This document shows, in pieces, positions 55,901 through 63,985 of a stretch of 64,000 nucleotides of DNA; the first letter of the stretch is position 1; every line of letters starts with the position of its first letter. This stretch comes from Henricia sp. BOLD:AAB3569 (Eukaryota > Echinodermata > Asteroidea > Spinulosida > Echinasteridae). Both the position numbers and the translations under genes were made by a program. The stretch is taken from contig JBBELK010000096.1 of the NCBI GenBank assembly GCA_037783545.1, forward strand, positions 310,001-374,000, read 5' to 3'. The notes below the pieces were generated by a model that ran no database searches, was not told the DNA's origin, and saw only the letters and a list, made by a program, of their open reading frames with translations.

Positions 55901-58900
55901 TGAGGTCAAGTCTCTAGACGGTCGTATTTGGTCCGTCTGACGCCTATAATCCCCACATGCAACAGCCGTTGTTATGAATAGTACCTGTTTAGAGACTTGA
56001 GAAACCTGTATTCGCGCCAATATTAATACATTCATGGCGCGTAATATATAATCACGCAGTTGCCATAGAACAAGTCGGAGGAGTAACATGAATATTAATG
56101 TCGTCCTGCGTTTCGACCAATCAGCTCTCTACGTCCAATTCTGGTAGCAAATTTTATTATTATTATTATTATTATAACTGGTTTATTTCATATCCATTAT
56201 AATGACACATGGCAGCCAAAGGCTGAATATTGGTCATTTTACAAGCATCATATTTAAAATGTTATTTAAATTTAAAATATATAAATTTAACACCAAAAAA
56301 AAAAATCCATAGACCATGTACAAAACGGAAACGGGTTTCTCAAGTCTGTAACTAGAGGTCGATTAGACTTGTTCCCAGTCCATTCGCGACTACGCTGCTG
56401 CAGTTTACGAACCAATCGGTCTAGTTACAGACTTGACATCAAGTCTAACATGTATGCAGCCAAGACTAGGCATTTAAAGTTGTTTAGCATGTCATGGCCC
56501 TTTAAACTCACTCACTCACTCACTCACTCACTTACTCACTTTTAATTTAAGTTAAAGGGCCCCTGAAATAGTGTTTTTATCAATGAGATCTGTGCTATGG
56601 AACTACATGTAGTCTATTAATTTACAATCATAAAAACCCTACTTGGAAGTTGTTTGGGGGTTAAAATCAAGGTTTTTGATTTTTATGCTAATGAAAATTT
56701 ACATATGCACGAGCAAAGTGGTGATGTCACTTTAGGAAAACATGGGAAAATCTCATTCAACTGTGCACAAAAGTTTCCACAATTTTGTAACCCATGACGG
56801 TTTAGGTTTGTTTTACATGTTGCCTGTTGCAAACCATGAAAAAACTAAGGCTGGAAACTGCAGCATTTTTCCACAATTCCAGTTTTATGTTTTTTCTTTG
56901 CTTTTCTGTTGTGTGTTCCTAAAGTGACATGCCCCAAACAGCGCCCTCTTTCTGTGAGTTATGTGAAGACATTTTCAAAGTTGGGGCATCAAAATGAACA
57001 GTAGTATTGTCTTTCTACACAAGTAATCCTTCATATGCAGCAAAAACTGTGCATAAAGTTATTGAGCATTTCAGGGGCCCTTTCAGAGGCCCATTTCGTA
57101 TAAGCCAATCACCCTAAGGTTAATTTTGTGTAGGGCATTTGCTAAATCCATTTTATTATTATTATTTTCCTAACATTAATGTATTGCTACATTTTTAAAA
57201 TTAGTATCTTTGACTTTATCTATCATCCAGGGAATAACATTGAAGCAAGAGAATGGAGAAATAATTGTTGCCAGGGTAATTCACGGAGGCATTATTGAAA
57301 AACAGGGTGAGTCGGGGGTGAGATTTGTCCGCATTTTTCTGGATTTCCGGAATTTTACAGATATGTCCGGATTTGAGTTTTAGGTTTTTCATTTTGTTCT
57401 GTACTTCGCGATCCACATTTTATTTTCCGCTTTTTCAATTGATTCAGTAATTTTGCGAACCAAACTTGTGCAAGTCTAGTCGCCACGCAAGTGCCATGAC
57501 ATACAGCGCTGTACCATGTACATACTATGCCGCTCAGCGAGCAGACCGAGACTGCAACGAGTAGCGAAGCAGAAGTTTAATCCCTAAGCAAGTGCCTGCA
57601 TCGTAAACTTGTGGGGTGTTATGGCCGAGCGGTCTAGTGTGTCGAACTTAAGTTCCTGTGCTAGTACTAGAATGTAGGTTCGAATCCGGGCCGCGACGGG
57701 TTGTGCATGGCACCTGTGCCCTTGAGCAAGGCACTCAACCACACTTGCTGTAATTGGCGGTTCTCCGCTGTTGGATATGGTGAATAAATAAAAAATAAAC
57801 TGGCAACAGTCGTGCATTGCGCGTGGTGTGCATGTGATGCGTGTACGTGTGCAGTGTGCGGCTGGCGCAATGTGGCAAGCAGTGGGCAATGAACCAATTT
57901 TACCCTCCGCTTTCGCTTCACCGTCTACAATGATCGATGTTGCCTGGATTCTTGTTAATATTATCCACATTTGTACAAGGTAAATATTTAAAACAAAACT
58001 GGTTCTTGTGATACCTGGTTAAATTGTTTTTGACATTGCAATTTGCACGATGGTGGTGTTTAAAACGATCCCAAAAGTTGAAGTCTTTGTGGTCTTTGTC
58101 TCTCCCCCGCCCCTGCCCCTGCCTTCAAGGAAGCCATGCCTCTTCCGGAATGTTTGTTTTCCTCCAATCTCACCCCTGGGGGCAATTTCATGGCACTGCT
58201 AAGCACAAAAAATTGCCAAGCGAGGGCCATTATCAGCACCCGGCCCCCAGGACCCAAGCCGGTTTTAAACGGATTGTTTAAGACTGGACAAACCTACTTT
58301 TAATCCCATTCATAAATACTTTTTTGTGTAAATCGATAAACTCACCAAAATTAGTTTGTCGTTTTGCCATGTTTTCCTTCTGGGTCTTTCTATAAATTAG
58401 GGGTCCAAAAGTGTTACATTTACATGTAGTGTCCCCCGTTACACCTGATATGTGTTATTTTTCGTACAAAAATCATTAAAATGGCTTTTAAACAATTTTT
58501 TATGAATTGTACTTTATATTCTCATCATTGAGATGGAAAGTATTTAAAGAATGTGTCCTGAATTTACAAAAACGAGATGTGAAATGTAACAGGCGACACC
58601 GAAATTGAACCTCTAATTTATAGAAAGACATGTAGCTAGCTGTGTGTCGAGTTGCTTTTGTTCGATCGCAAGCGTTACGCGTAATGTACGCGCACGCACA
58701 CGACCGGATACTTGTCACAGTGCACATTTTGTTTTCAGGAGTGTGCAGTTTCTGTGTGTGTACGTTTTTCATACGCGCTAACCAGGGCGCGGCCGCGAGC
58801 TTGGCTCAAAAGTGTTTAAGACTGACTGGGCTTTTATCGTCCATTTAAAACTGGCCATGTGATGTGCTTTCAGCCAATAGGGATGTGTAAATTGTTTAAG

Positions 58901-61900
58901 GCATTTATTAATTGTTTGTTAATCGATATCAAAGTGACAAATCAGCAAAATTAATGTTACATGTACGTATGAGACATTCTTCAATTGACACGAAAAGCAT
59001 TACGCATGGGACACATGTACAGGTATATTTCCAAAACAACGTTTTGAGAATGGAATTTGTAGGTGCACATAATCTTGCCGATGCCAAACACATTTCATAA
59101 AAAACATAGCAAAGGCATGGAGCTGCGTGTTTCGAGCACGAATTTGGCGGGCGCGCATTGCTGACGAGCCTGTGCCTTTAAGTTGCTAAACAGGGCTTAA
59201 AGACGCAGGTTTGTCAATATACCACGAACAAATTCGTGCCATGAATTTCACCGCGCTCCATACCTTGCCCGAGCATGGCAGCTGCTCTTACAACCCCAGA
59301 GGGTGGAGGCTCATTTATGTGAGCTCGCCAATGTGTTTATGCGTTGCTAGGCTAATCGAATCACACACGCCCGCTTAGTTGTGTGTGTTGTATGTCGTTT
59401 GTACCAAAGAGTTCCCATATACGGTCAATTCAACCATCTACATGTACCTGGTGTATGACACCTTCTTGAAGCAAATGTGACCATATCTGTAATATAATGT
59501 GAATATGGCTGAAACTAAATGTCATGAATTTACAAAGGGTTAGTTTTCTGTGATAAATATTTGATTTGAAAAAGATGTACACACCCTATTTGCAAAAAAG
59601 ACGAAGCTATTAGCCTGCACCATGGCCCAACACCCTCTGGGACCGTAAGAGCGGCTGCCCTACTATACTAGTGCAAGGTACGGAGCGAGGTGAAATTCGT
59701 GGCACGAATTTGTCTGTCGTACATTGACGAGCCAGCGTCTTTAAATTTCATTTTTCATTTTGAAACATCCCATGTACATGTACGTCCCAATGTTTGAACA
59801 TAACCTGTGTCTGATGTCATCCAAATTGCAGGTCTTCTTCATGTGGGTGACATCATAAAGGAAGTAGATGGCGTGAATGTTACCAACGAACCAGATTCAC
59901 TTCAGGAATACATGAAATCAGCCTCAGGAAACGTGGTACTCAAAATCATTCCAAGCTACCACGACAAATACAGACTCTTACCGGTAAGCTCAAGTGTACT
60001 TTTTTTAAAGCCAAACAATACGTGCCTAATTCTAGTACACCGCACAGGAGCGCTAAGTTTGATCATGTACAAATGAATGAGATTTCACAGGGGAGTGGAG
60101 CTGTCGGCTGCTTCAAACTCGTAAAACGTGTTACCTGCAGGACTGCCAACACTCGTGCATTGAGCGTGAGACTCAAGCATTTTACATCATTGTAACGCTC
60201 TCATGCCCACATATCAAATGACAAAAAACAAAATGCAGGTAAACTGAAGATCGATCTTTCGTCCGTGCGGCGCGAGCGCGAGCTTCGTTTTGGGTTCGCG
60301 AATTTACATAACAGACTGAAACGCGTGTTTACATAACGATAGTTATGGGTGCTATGAGCTACCTCTGGTGTTAAAACTCCATATTCCACACCACACCAGT
60401 CAACAATTGTTTATTATTTGCCCAAACTTTGAAATCACGTTGTTATTACATGTACATGTATTTTCTTTCTAGAGATAAGTGTTGTTTCGCATTGGTACAT
60501 GAACATGGATGTGAAATGGGAATAAAATATATGCACACAGGATGGATGAATGGGAAACTTTACTGCTTTATTTTGTGAAGAGGAATAATGTGTTTGGCCA
60601 GTAGAAATGGTTATCTTTACTGCTTAAAACTAGTCAAGCACATAGTCCTTCCCTAAAATATAAAACCACCAGATTGCACCATTTCCACCTAAAAAATACA
60701 AAATCTTTGTACCGTGGGAGGGGGTACACCCCCCTCTCACACCCTCCCCCATCGGTAACTTCGCTCCCGGTCTCTACGCTCCATCGCAAAATCACACTCA
60801 ACATTTTCTCAATGCTGGCAGCCCTGTACCTGGTAAGATAGAGCCATCAGATACAGATTCAACCTACTGTATCTGTTTGTGACAATCAAGTCAGTATTTC
60901 ACCCCAAGATGCCGATATAATCTCAAAACATAGGTTGAATCTGTACCTGAGCTCTATCTTGTCATGTAACACTTGTGTCAAAAACACAAATTCGCCACGT
61001 TTTACGAGTTTGAAGTGGCTGAGAGCTCCACTCCCCTGGGAAATCTTATTCGTTTGTACATGATCAAACTTTGTTCGTTTGTACACTTATTCGTTTGTAA
61101 ACTAGAATTCCATCCCAAATCTATCATCTGTCCTATAAGTCGACTCGATTCCCGATTTTCACTGACTTGACTTGACTCGAGACTCGAACCTCAAATGACT
61201 TGACTTGACTTGAGACTCGAACCTCAAATGACTTGACTTGACCCTCAAATGACTTGACTTGATTTGAGACACGAACCTCAAATGACTTGACTCGAACTTG
61301 TACATTTTTTTACTCGAGTCTGCCAAAAATAAAATTGAACTTTTATGCATTACTTGTACTTTGTCATTTTGAGGACTGACTTGTATTTCAGCACTAAAGT
61401 TTTTAACATGGAGCATTCTTGGCCAGAACAACAAAAATACCCTACACGAATGCAAGTTTCAGCGTTTAGGGTCATTATAAAATTAGCTTGAACAAATTTA
61501 CTGTTATGTGACTACTTGACTTGAACCGACTTGACCAACATAACCGACTTGACTTGACTTGACTTGGGACTCGAAGGCAGTTTGACTTGGGACTCGAAGG
61601 CAGTTTGACTTGACTTGTCTTGGGACTCTAAGGCAGTTTGACTTGACTTGTCTTGGGACTCTAAGACAGTTTGACTTGACTTGACTTGGGACTCTAAGGC
61701 AGTTTGACTTGACTCGAAGGCAGCTTGAGTTGACTTGAGACTCGAGCCTCGAGCAGAAGGAGATCGTTACAACGGCCCCTCGGGACTGTGAGTGACCACA
61801 AGTGGGTCCTAATTCCCAGGGTCGAAGGCAAAAATATCAATACAATGCATAGTTCCGACCTGTCAATCAACCGAACCCGCCGACCAATCACAACAGAGCT

Positions 61901-62574
61901 AGTAGACAGCGCCCACATAGGTCAATTTAAAGTGCATTGCCTCACAAACCAACATCACACGATTTTTTGCCCATACAATGTAGGCGGTGTTCCGGGTGAA
62001 TTTTTGGTTTCAAGGCCGGGCAATTCGCTGTTCAAAGGTAAGAAAGCGAATTGTTATGAATATATGACATCTCTGTATCACTGGCCTTTTACTAAGTGCG
62101 TGCTTAGTTGCTACGGTAACTGTTGACCCTGAAGCATGAATACCTTTGAGTTTTCTCCAATGAATCTGTGCTTTCCGTTGAAAGTCCCAGTGGTTTGTGC
62201 ACTGTGTATGGACATTTTGATGATAGCGTGTGAGGCATACATGTAGCAACAGTATCCAAAGGGGCGGGGTTAATTGGGCAATCTCAGAACTATGCATTCA
62301 ATTTAATAAGAAGCATTTCAACAATAGGTATTTTAACAATACATGTACAATGTGAGAACAATGGAAGGGAGGCAGATACCCTCTCTCACATATCATACTG
62401 CATACGGTAGATGTTAATAAGCTTAATTCTGCCATTCCTTAGGTGTATGTGAGGGCGTTTTTTGACTACAACCCAACACTAGACACTCTGCTTCCATGCC
62501 CAGAGGTTGGCCTTGCATTCAGAAAGGGAGATATCCTGTGTGTTGTGGACAGAGAAGACCAAAACTGGTGGCAG
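43858..62574 (+). CDS. MPP2/MPP6 (PALS2, Varicose)-type MAGUK scaffold, first seven coding exons, 3'-partial
   Basis: Joined exons: 43858..43906, 50285..50406, 52010..52162, 53782..53943, 57231..57306, 59832..59983, 62443..62574; 846 nt, 282 residues, all phases consistent. Order seen: short N-terminus; first L27 (about residues 18-58); second L27 (about 60-125); PDZ (about 148-232, binding loop PLGI at 161-164, LLHVGDIIKEVDG); and the start of SH3 (from about 241, FFDYNP..GDILCVVDREDQNWWQ). The Hook, guanylate-kinase domain and rest of SH3 are outside the window. Wording such as IVARVIHGG, LLHVGDIIKEV and DREDQNWWQ is closer to MPP2/MPP6 than to MPP7 or MPP5. Known of the family: a peripheral membrane scaffold at cell-cell junctions that pairs with other L27 proteins and clusters membrane partners. 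Which vertebrate paralog it corresponds to cannot be decided, so no symbol is given. Confidence 0.93.
44136..44579 (+). other. unassigned 147-codon ORF in MAGUK intron 1
   Basis: The longest open frame in this intron, with Cys pairs (CRLCNGC) but no family I recognise. It lies in sequence bounded by two GGTGGGTGGGTCAAAA words (43980 and 44542), suggesting a repeat. No splice sites tie it to the MAGUK. Probably a chance ORF or a transposon remnant. Confidence 0.2.
44645..45091. mobile_element. element with GACCCTGTTCACATTCG ends
   Basis: GACCCTGTTCACATTCGATG / TAATGTGAACGTACATAAGC then AGGGTC, flanked by TAT on both sides (3-bp duplication). Interior repeats TTCATTCGATGAA / TTCATTCAACGAA. Confidence 0.7.
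45303..45462. mobile_element. MITE, family H, copy 2
   Basis: TAGACCCTTTGCACGGCCGG ... CCACCAGTGAAAAGGGTCTA, with subterminal CATGACGGGGGCAG / CTGCCCCCGTCATG. Confidence 0.8.
46180..46706. repeat. strand-switching satellite of about 22-bp units
   Basis: Left half (to about 46475): units of CGTTCCCTCGAAATAATTAT plus TT. From about 46478 the units read in reverse (GAGGGAACGAAATAATTATT, later GTGTGAACGAAATAATTATT). The array resumes after the mariner-type insertion (48603-48710). Confidence 0.88.
46707..48600. mobile_element. mariner/Tc1-type element with about 265-bp inverted ends
   Basis: Ends CAGGGTGGATAAAAAAAA / the complement ending TTATCCACCCTG, with TA on both sides. Inverted similarity runs about 265 bp (ATATTATTGCTAATTGTGAC; CCGGTTGACTGAGCAGTG). 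TA target and CAGGGTG ends fit mariner/Tc1. The interior holds a LINE fragment, not a transposase. Confidence 0.82.
47156..48282 (+). pseudogene. broken non-LTR retrotransposon (LINE) reverse transcriptase, C-terminal part
   Basis: Three separated open pieces in the same direction. Piece one (47156 on) has YLGVKLNNNGLFNKAISINK, the conserved strand after the RT palm. Piece two (about 47398-47596) has LDLPIDIQCQLFDQIV, LLYGCEIWGF and NYRTANCIAYGELH. Piece three (47860-48282) has FRTGNHHLPYTETRY and a zinc-knuckle-like CPLCNSHVNCDEFHYVLVCP. This is the usual C-terminal order of Jockey/CR1/L2-like LINEs. A (TTA)n run near 47346 and stops between the pieces show it is dead; the RT catalytic core and the endonuclease are missing. 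Confidence 0.85.
48603..48710 (+). repeat. continuation of the GAGGGAACGAAAT satellite
   Basis: GAGGGAATGAAAAGTATTTC and GAGGGAACGAAATGTGTTTC units, more diverged than those left of the mariner-type element. Confidence 0.75.
48987..49592. mobile_element. element with GATGTCCCCTAACTTGG ends
   Basis: GATGTCCCCTAACTTGGCGC / GCGCCACGTTGGGGGACATC; inner copies CTGTCCCCTAACGTGGAGCG (about 49207) and CCACGTTAGGGGCC (about 49559). No ORF of note. Confidence 0.75.
50285..50406 (+). CDS. MPP2/6-type MAGUK exon 2, first L27
   Basis: Encodes EAMDTVVDNLHDIGNSAQAE followed by SVDLLFLREVMQGRIMQHLV and K. This parallels the MPP6 segment VLENLTEL..EEIDLIFLKGIMENPIVKSL. Acceptor GACATGCAG, donor GTACAG; ends in phase 0. 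A second ATG (residue 19) could also start translation in a shorter isoform. Confidence 0.9.
50492..50915 (+). repeat. dispersed element, family X, copy 1
   Basis: GTAGTTCTGACCTGTCAATC ... GGGGGCGGGGTTAACAGGGC ... GGAACTAC. It lies in the intron right after MAGUK exon 2. Shares most of its length with 61844-62298. Confidence 0.78.
50916..52009. other. MAGUK intron 2, remainder
   Basis: A SINE fragment near 51000-51072; otherwise nothing recognised. Confidence 0.45.
51000..51072 (+). repeat. SINE fragment
   Basis: CCTGTGCCCTTGAGCAAGGC followed by ACTCAATCACA matches the core of the tRNA-SINE family. No head or tail is visible. Confidence 0.45.
52010..52162 (+). CDS. MPP2/6-type MAGUK exon 3, end of first L27 and start of second
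   Basis: Encodes AHDALDEVALRPLRKDAVSL and INDATDDIGPFIIDDDTAAE, then LAGILDDPNFG. It matches MPP6 AHERLEDSK..LVNEILEDITPL..AELVGILKEPHFQ in order. Acceptor TACATGCAG, donor GTGAGT at 52163, phase 0 to 0. Confidence 0.93.
53126..53460 (+). repeat. tRNA-derived SINE, near full length
   Basis: Head with A box TGGCCTAGCGGTCTAG and B box GGGTTCGATTCC. The body has CTTGAGCAAGGCACTT, CTTTAAAGATCCCACAGC and CCCGGTGTCTCTGG, followed by TGTAATTGGCGGTTCTTCCG, GATGTGGTGAATAAATA and an A/T-rich tail. Same family as 800-1135 and 57607-57792. Confidence 0.85.
53464..53658 (+). repeat. dispersed repeat, family Y, copy 2
   Basis: TTTTCAAGGATATCGTTAAA, TATAAAGCAGTGCAGT, CTTCCACATCCAAATTGGAT and GGACACGCTCCTTT, directly after a SINE. 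Confidence 0.75.
53782..53943 (+). CDS. MPP2/6-type MAGUK exon 4, end of second L27 and start of PDZ
   Basis: Encodes SLCKTHDTIAKGDFEQPSVF, a linker, and AIRMVGIRKPTNEPL, which is the first PDZ strand. Acceptor GCTAATAG, donor GTGAGT at 53944, phase 0 to 0. In MPP6 the matching words are SLLEAHDIVASK and AIRILGIHKRAGEPLG. Confidence 0.93.
54440..54793. repeat. inverted pair in MAGUK intron 4
   Basis: GTCAAACAAAATAAATGGTG then TGTTTAT (about 54446) returns as ATAAACACACCATTTATTTT then GTTTGGCC (about 54761-54787). Confidence 0.7.
54795..54918. repeat. hairpin of about 120 bp
   Basis: GGTGATCTTGAGACGACAGG then CCTGCTATTTCCCC folds with GGGGAAAATATAGGCCTGCT then GTCTCAAGATCACC. GCAAACTA / TAGTTTGC closes the base. 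Confidence 0.78.
55411..56505 (+). mobile_element. TTAAAGGGCCC element, copy 1 (interrupted)
   Basis: Ends TTAAAGGGCCCATGA and TCATGGCCCTTTAA. The interior (TTTTTATCAATAAAATCT, TGATGTCACAAGAGG, CATTTAATTGTGCACA) matches copy 2 closely. TTAA at both ends suggests a TTAA target, as in piggyBac-type elements. Confidence 0.75.
55895..56447. mobile_element. Mutator-like element with 9-bp duplication, nested in a TTAA element
   Basis: Ends TAGACTTGAGGTCAAGTCT / AGACTTGACATCAAGTCTA. The direct repeat ACATGTATG is at 55886-55894 and 56448-56456. Includes a (TTA)n run at about 56155-56175. The related element copy at 56552-57084 has no such insertion. Confidence 0.78.
56552..57084 (+). mobile_element. 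TTAAAGGGCCC element, copy 2
   Basis: Direct-orientation sibling of 55411-56505, only about 46 bp away, with an (ACTC)n run between them at about 56509-56540. Begins TTAAAGGGCCCCTGAAATAG; the right end is CAGGGGCCCTTT. Confidence 0.75.
57231..57306 (+). CDS. MPP2/6-type MAGUK exon 5, PDZ core
   Basis: Encodes GITLKQENGEIIVARVIHGG and IIEKQ; ends phase 1 at 57306. Acceptor ATCATCCAG. The donor GTGAGT (57307-57312) is followed directly by a transposable element that begins at 57313. Confidence 0.95.
57313..58178. mobile_element. CAGGGGTGAGATT element, copy 2, abutting a splice donor
   Basis: Begins CGGGGGTGAGATTTGTCCGC directly after the GTGAGT donor of the MAGUK PDZ exon and ends CCAATCTCACCCCTG. 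The body matches copy 1 (e.g. GTGCAAGTCTAGTCGCCACG) except for the inserted SINE at 57607-57792. Confidence 0.8.
57607..57792 (+). repeat. tRNA-derived SINE, internally deleted, nested in another element
   Basis: A box TGGCCGAGCGGTCTAG, B box GGTTCGAATCC, CTTGAGCAAGGCACTCAA, then directly the 3' part TGTAATTGGCGGTTCTCCG and the GGTGAATAAATA tail. It lies inside the element at 57313-58178. The sibling element at 24821-25542 has the uninterrupted site, and TAAACT appears on both sides of the SINE as target duplication. Confidence 0.85.
58190..58920. repeat. dispersed repeat, family E, copy 2 (interrupted)
   Basis: Same order of blocks as copy 1, e.g. CGGTTTTAAACGGATTGTTT, CATTCATAAATACTTTTTTG and CAGCCAATAGGGATGTGTAA; split at 58382-58629 by a family D MITE. 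Confidence 0.75.
58382..58629. mobile_element. MITE, family D, copy 2, nested in a family E repeat
   Basis: GGGTCTTTCTATAAATTAGG ... TAATTTATAGAAAGAC. It splits the family E copy (58190-58920), whose sibling at 10730-11240 is uninterrupted. Confidence 0.82.
59109..59181. mobile_element. half copy of hairpin MITE, family A
   Basis: Only the right half: ATGGAGCTGCGTGTTTCGAG through GACGAGCCTGTGCCTTTAA. Confidence 0.75.
59197..59744. mobile_element. hairpin MITE, family A subfamily 2, long copy
   Basis: Ends TTAAAGACGCAGG and AGCGTCTTTAA. Arms continue with ACAAATTCGTGCCATGAATT / GAAATTCGTGGCACGAATTT. A second inverted block GGCAGCTGCTCTTAC / GTAAGAGCGGCTGCC bounds a non-coding core of about 300 bp. 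Confidence 0.78.
59832..59983 (+). CDS. MPP2/6-type MAGUK exon 6, PDZ end
   Basis: Encodes LLHVGDIIKEVDGVNVTNEP, then DSLQEYMKSASGNVVLKIIP and SYHDKYRLLP. Acceptor AAATTGCAG, donor GTAAGC at 59984, ends phase 0. The PDZ signature HVGDxIxEVDG and the last strand VVLKIIPSY are intact. Confidence 0.95.
59984..61149. other. MAGUK intron 6, first part
   Basis: Contains an inverted pair: GATTTCACAGGGGAGTGGAG then CTGTCGGCTGCTTCAAACTC (60081) returns as GAGTTTGAAGTGGCTGAGAG then CTCCACTCCCCTGGGAAATC (61008-61047). GTTTGTACATGATCAAAC echoes the flank, so this is probably one element of about 1 kb (60030-61090). It encloses AGATAGAGCCATCAGATACA, returning as GTACCTGAGCTCTATCTTG. Confidence 0.55.
61150..61745 (+). 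repeat. ACTTG-rich degenerate tandem array
   Basis: GACTTGACTTGAGACTCGAA then CCTCAAAT units at 61150-61300. TTGACTTGGGACTCGAAGGC then AGTTTGAC units follow at 61540-61745. About 240 bp of non-repetitive sequence lies between them. Confidence 0.8.
61844..62298 (+). repeat. dispersed element, family X, copy 2
   Basis: AATGCATAGTTCCGACCTGT ... GGGGCGGGGTTAATTGGGCA ... GAACTATGCATT; inverted ends AATGCATAGTTC. Same orientation as copy 1, about 11.4 kb away. Confidence 0.8.
62443..62574 (+). CDS. MPP2/6-type MAGUK exon 7, start of SH3
   Basis: Encodes VYVRAFFDYNPTLDTLLPCP, EVGLAFRKGDILCVVDREDQ and NWWQ. The ALYDY-type motif (FFDYNP), the Gly-Asp-Ile-Leu strand and the NWWQ tryptophans of an SH3 are present. 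Acceptor ATTCCTTAG, donor GTCAGT at 62575. The gene continues past the window. Confidence 0.95.
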
Positions 62575-62777
62575 GTCAGTGGTTTTTCTCTTCTGTTTTT
62601 AAAGGCAGTATACATCATTGGTAATCTCGAAAATCAGAACTGTTCACAGATTTACGCCTAACTTACACAATATAAACATGATGACCGTAGAAAACTTGCC
62701 CTGAAATGGCTTTGTCTGAAGTGCTATAGTCTTTGAGAAATGAGTAAAACAATTAGTTTTCGTCTCATGAGACGAAA

Positions 62778-62932
62778 ATTCAATTCGCCCCAAAACCGTT
62801 TCGCCCAAGTGCCATTTCGCCCCAAACCGCTTCGCCCGAGTGCCTTTTCGCCCCAAATTGCTTCGTCCAAACACTACATCGCCCAAATGCCACTTCACCC
62901 CAAAACCACTTCGTGCACAGGCCGTGGTTCAG
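62778..62932 (+). repeat. degenerate minisatellite (TTTCGCCC words)
   Basis: About nine TTCGCCCMA-type blocks, roughly 32-34 bp per double unit (TTTCGCCCAAGTGCCATTTC). It lies in the intron after the first SH3 exon. Confidence 0.78.
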
Positions 62933-63826
62933 GGCGAAATGAGATAATATCTTTTTATAAGACAAAAATTGATGCAAAGTCAAAAGTGGCAAATTCTGAC
63001 ATTTAGGTGTTTTTTTTCGTGTAGCTTTTAAATCACCCTCTTGGGAAAAACTGATGAAACTCACTTAATTAAAATTTGCCTTGTTTGCATGATGTGAAAT
63101 TTTGGTTAAAATGCGTTGGAAAATGACAGTTATTTTAAAACAAAAGTAGGACATTTTTTTTTGACACGTAGTATGAATGTGTGTGCACATACATTTTTTT
63201 ACAAGGGTTTTTTTATGTGAAAGAAACTAGGCTCCTGACTACCGAGGTATTATGGCTTTGTTGTCCATGCAGTATAACTGTGGAACCAGCCTAAATTGGA
63301 CGATGGCTTCACACATTTTCTTGAAAGCATGGACACAGTTTTTCATTGTTTTCTCGGAACATATTTGAGGTACTGGGTATGAGTTACACACAGGTTGGTT
63401 TTTATCATACACACCCTTAATCACACATGGAGATACATGTAATGCCGTTTTTAACAGTTTCCAATCATAATCTGTTTTTAATATGTCGTATATAACATGC
63501 TTGGCAAAGTGATTGATTGGTATGTCCACAATACTGGAGAGACATTACCGATCAAATTCATCTCTGTTGAATGTCTTTTAACTTCTCTTAAAACAAAACA
63601 AACATCTTTAGGATATTCTAAGGAAATAACTTCAACCCCCAAAACTGGAACAAATACATGTAGTATAACACTACCTTTACGTACATAACAAGTGCACAAA
63701 TAGTTTGGTGGACAATAGTGTTGGTTTATTGAATAATGTTGATTGGTGGTTCATCAACCCGTTCATCAATCAATCAATGCAAAAGCAATGTTTAGTTAAT
63801 AAAGCAAGGACAAACCTGTTTACTTA

Positions 63827-63985
63827 AAGGAGCATGTCCAGATTTTTCCAGAAAATGGATTTTGTTCTAACCTAACAATCATCTAAAATACCTCCTGAAA
63901 ATGCTATCCATGGGAAAAAAACAGGAAATTTGCAAGCTCCAATTTGGTTGATATATTTAACGGATAAATTAGTTTTTTTAATTTA
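63827..63985 (-). repeat. dispersed repeat, family Y, copy 3
   Basis: Reverse-complement copy: AAAGGAGCATGTCCAGATTT, ATGCTATCCATGGG, TCCAATTTGG. Confidence 0.7.
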
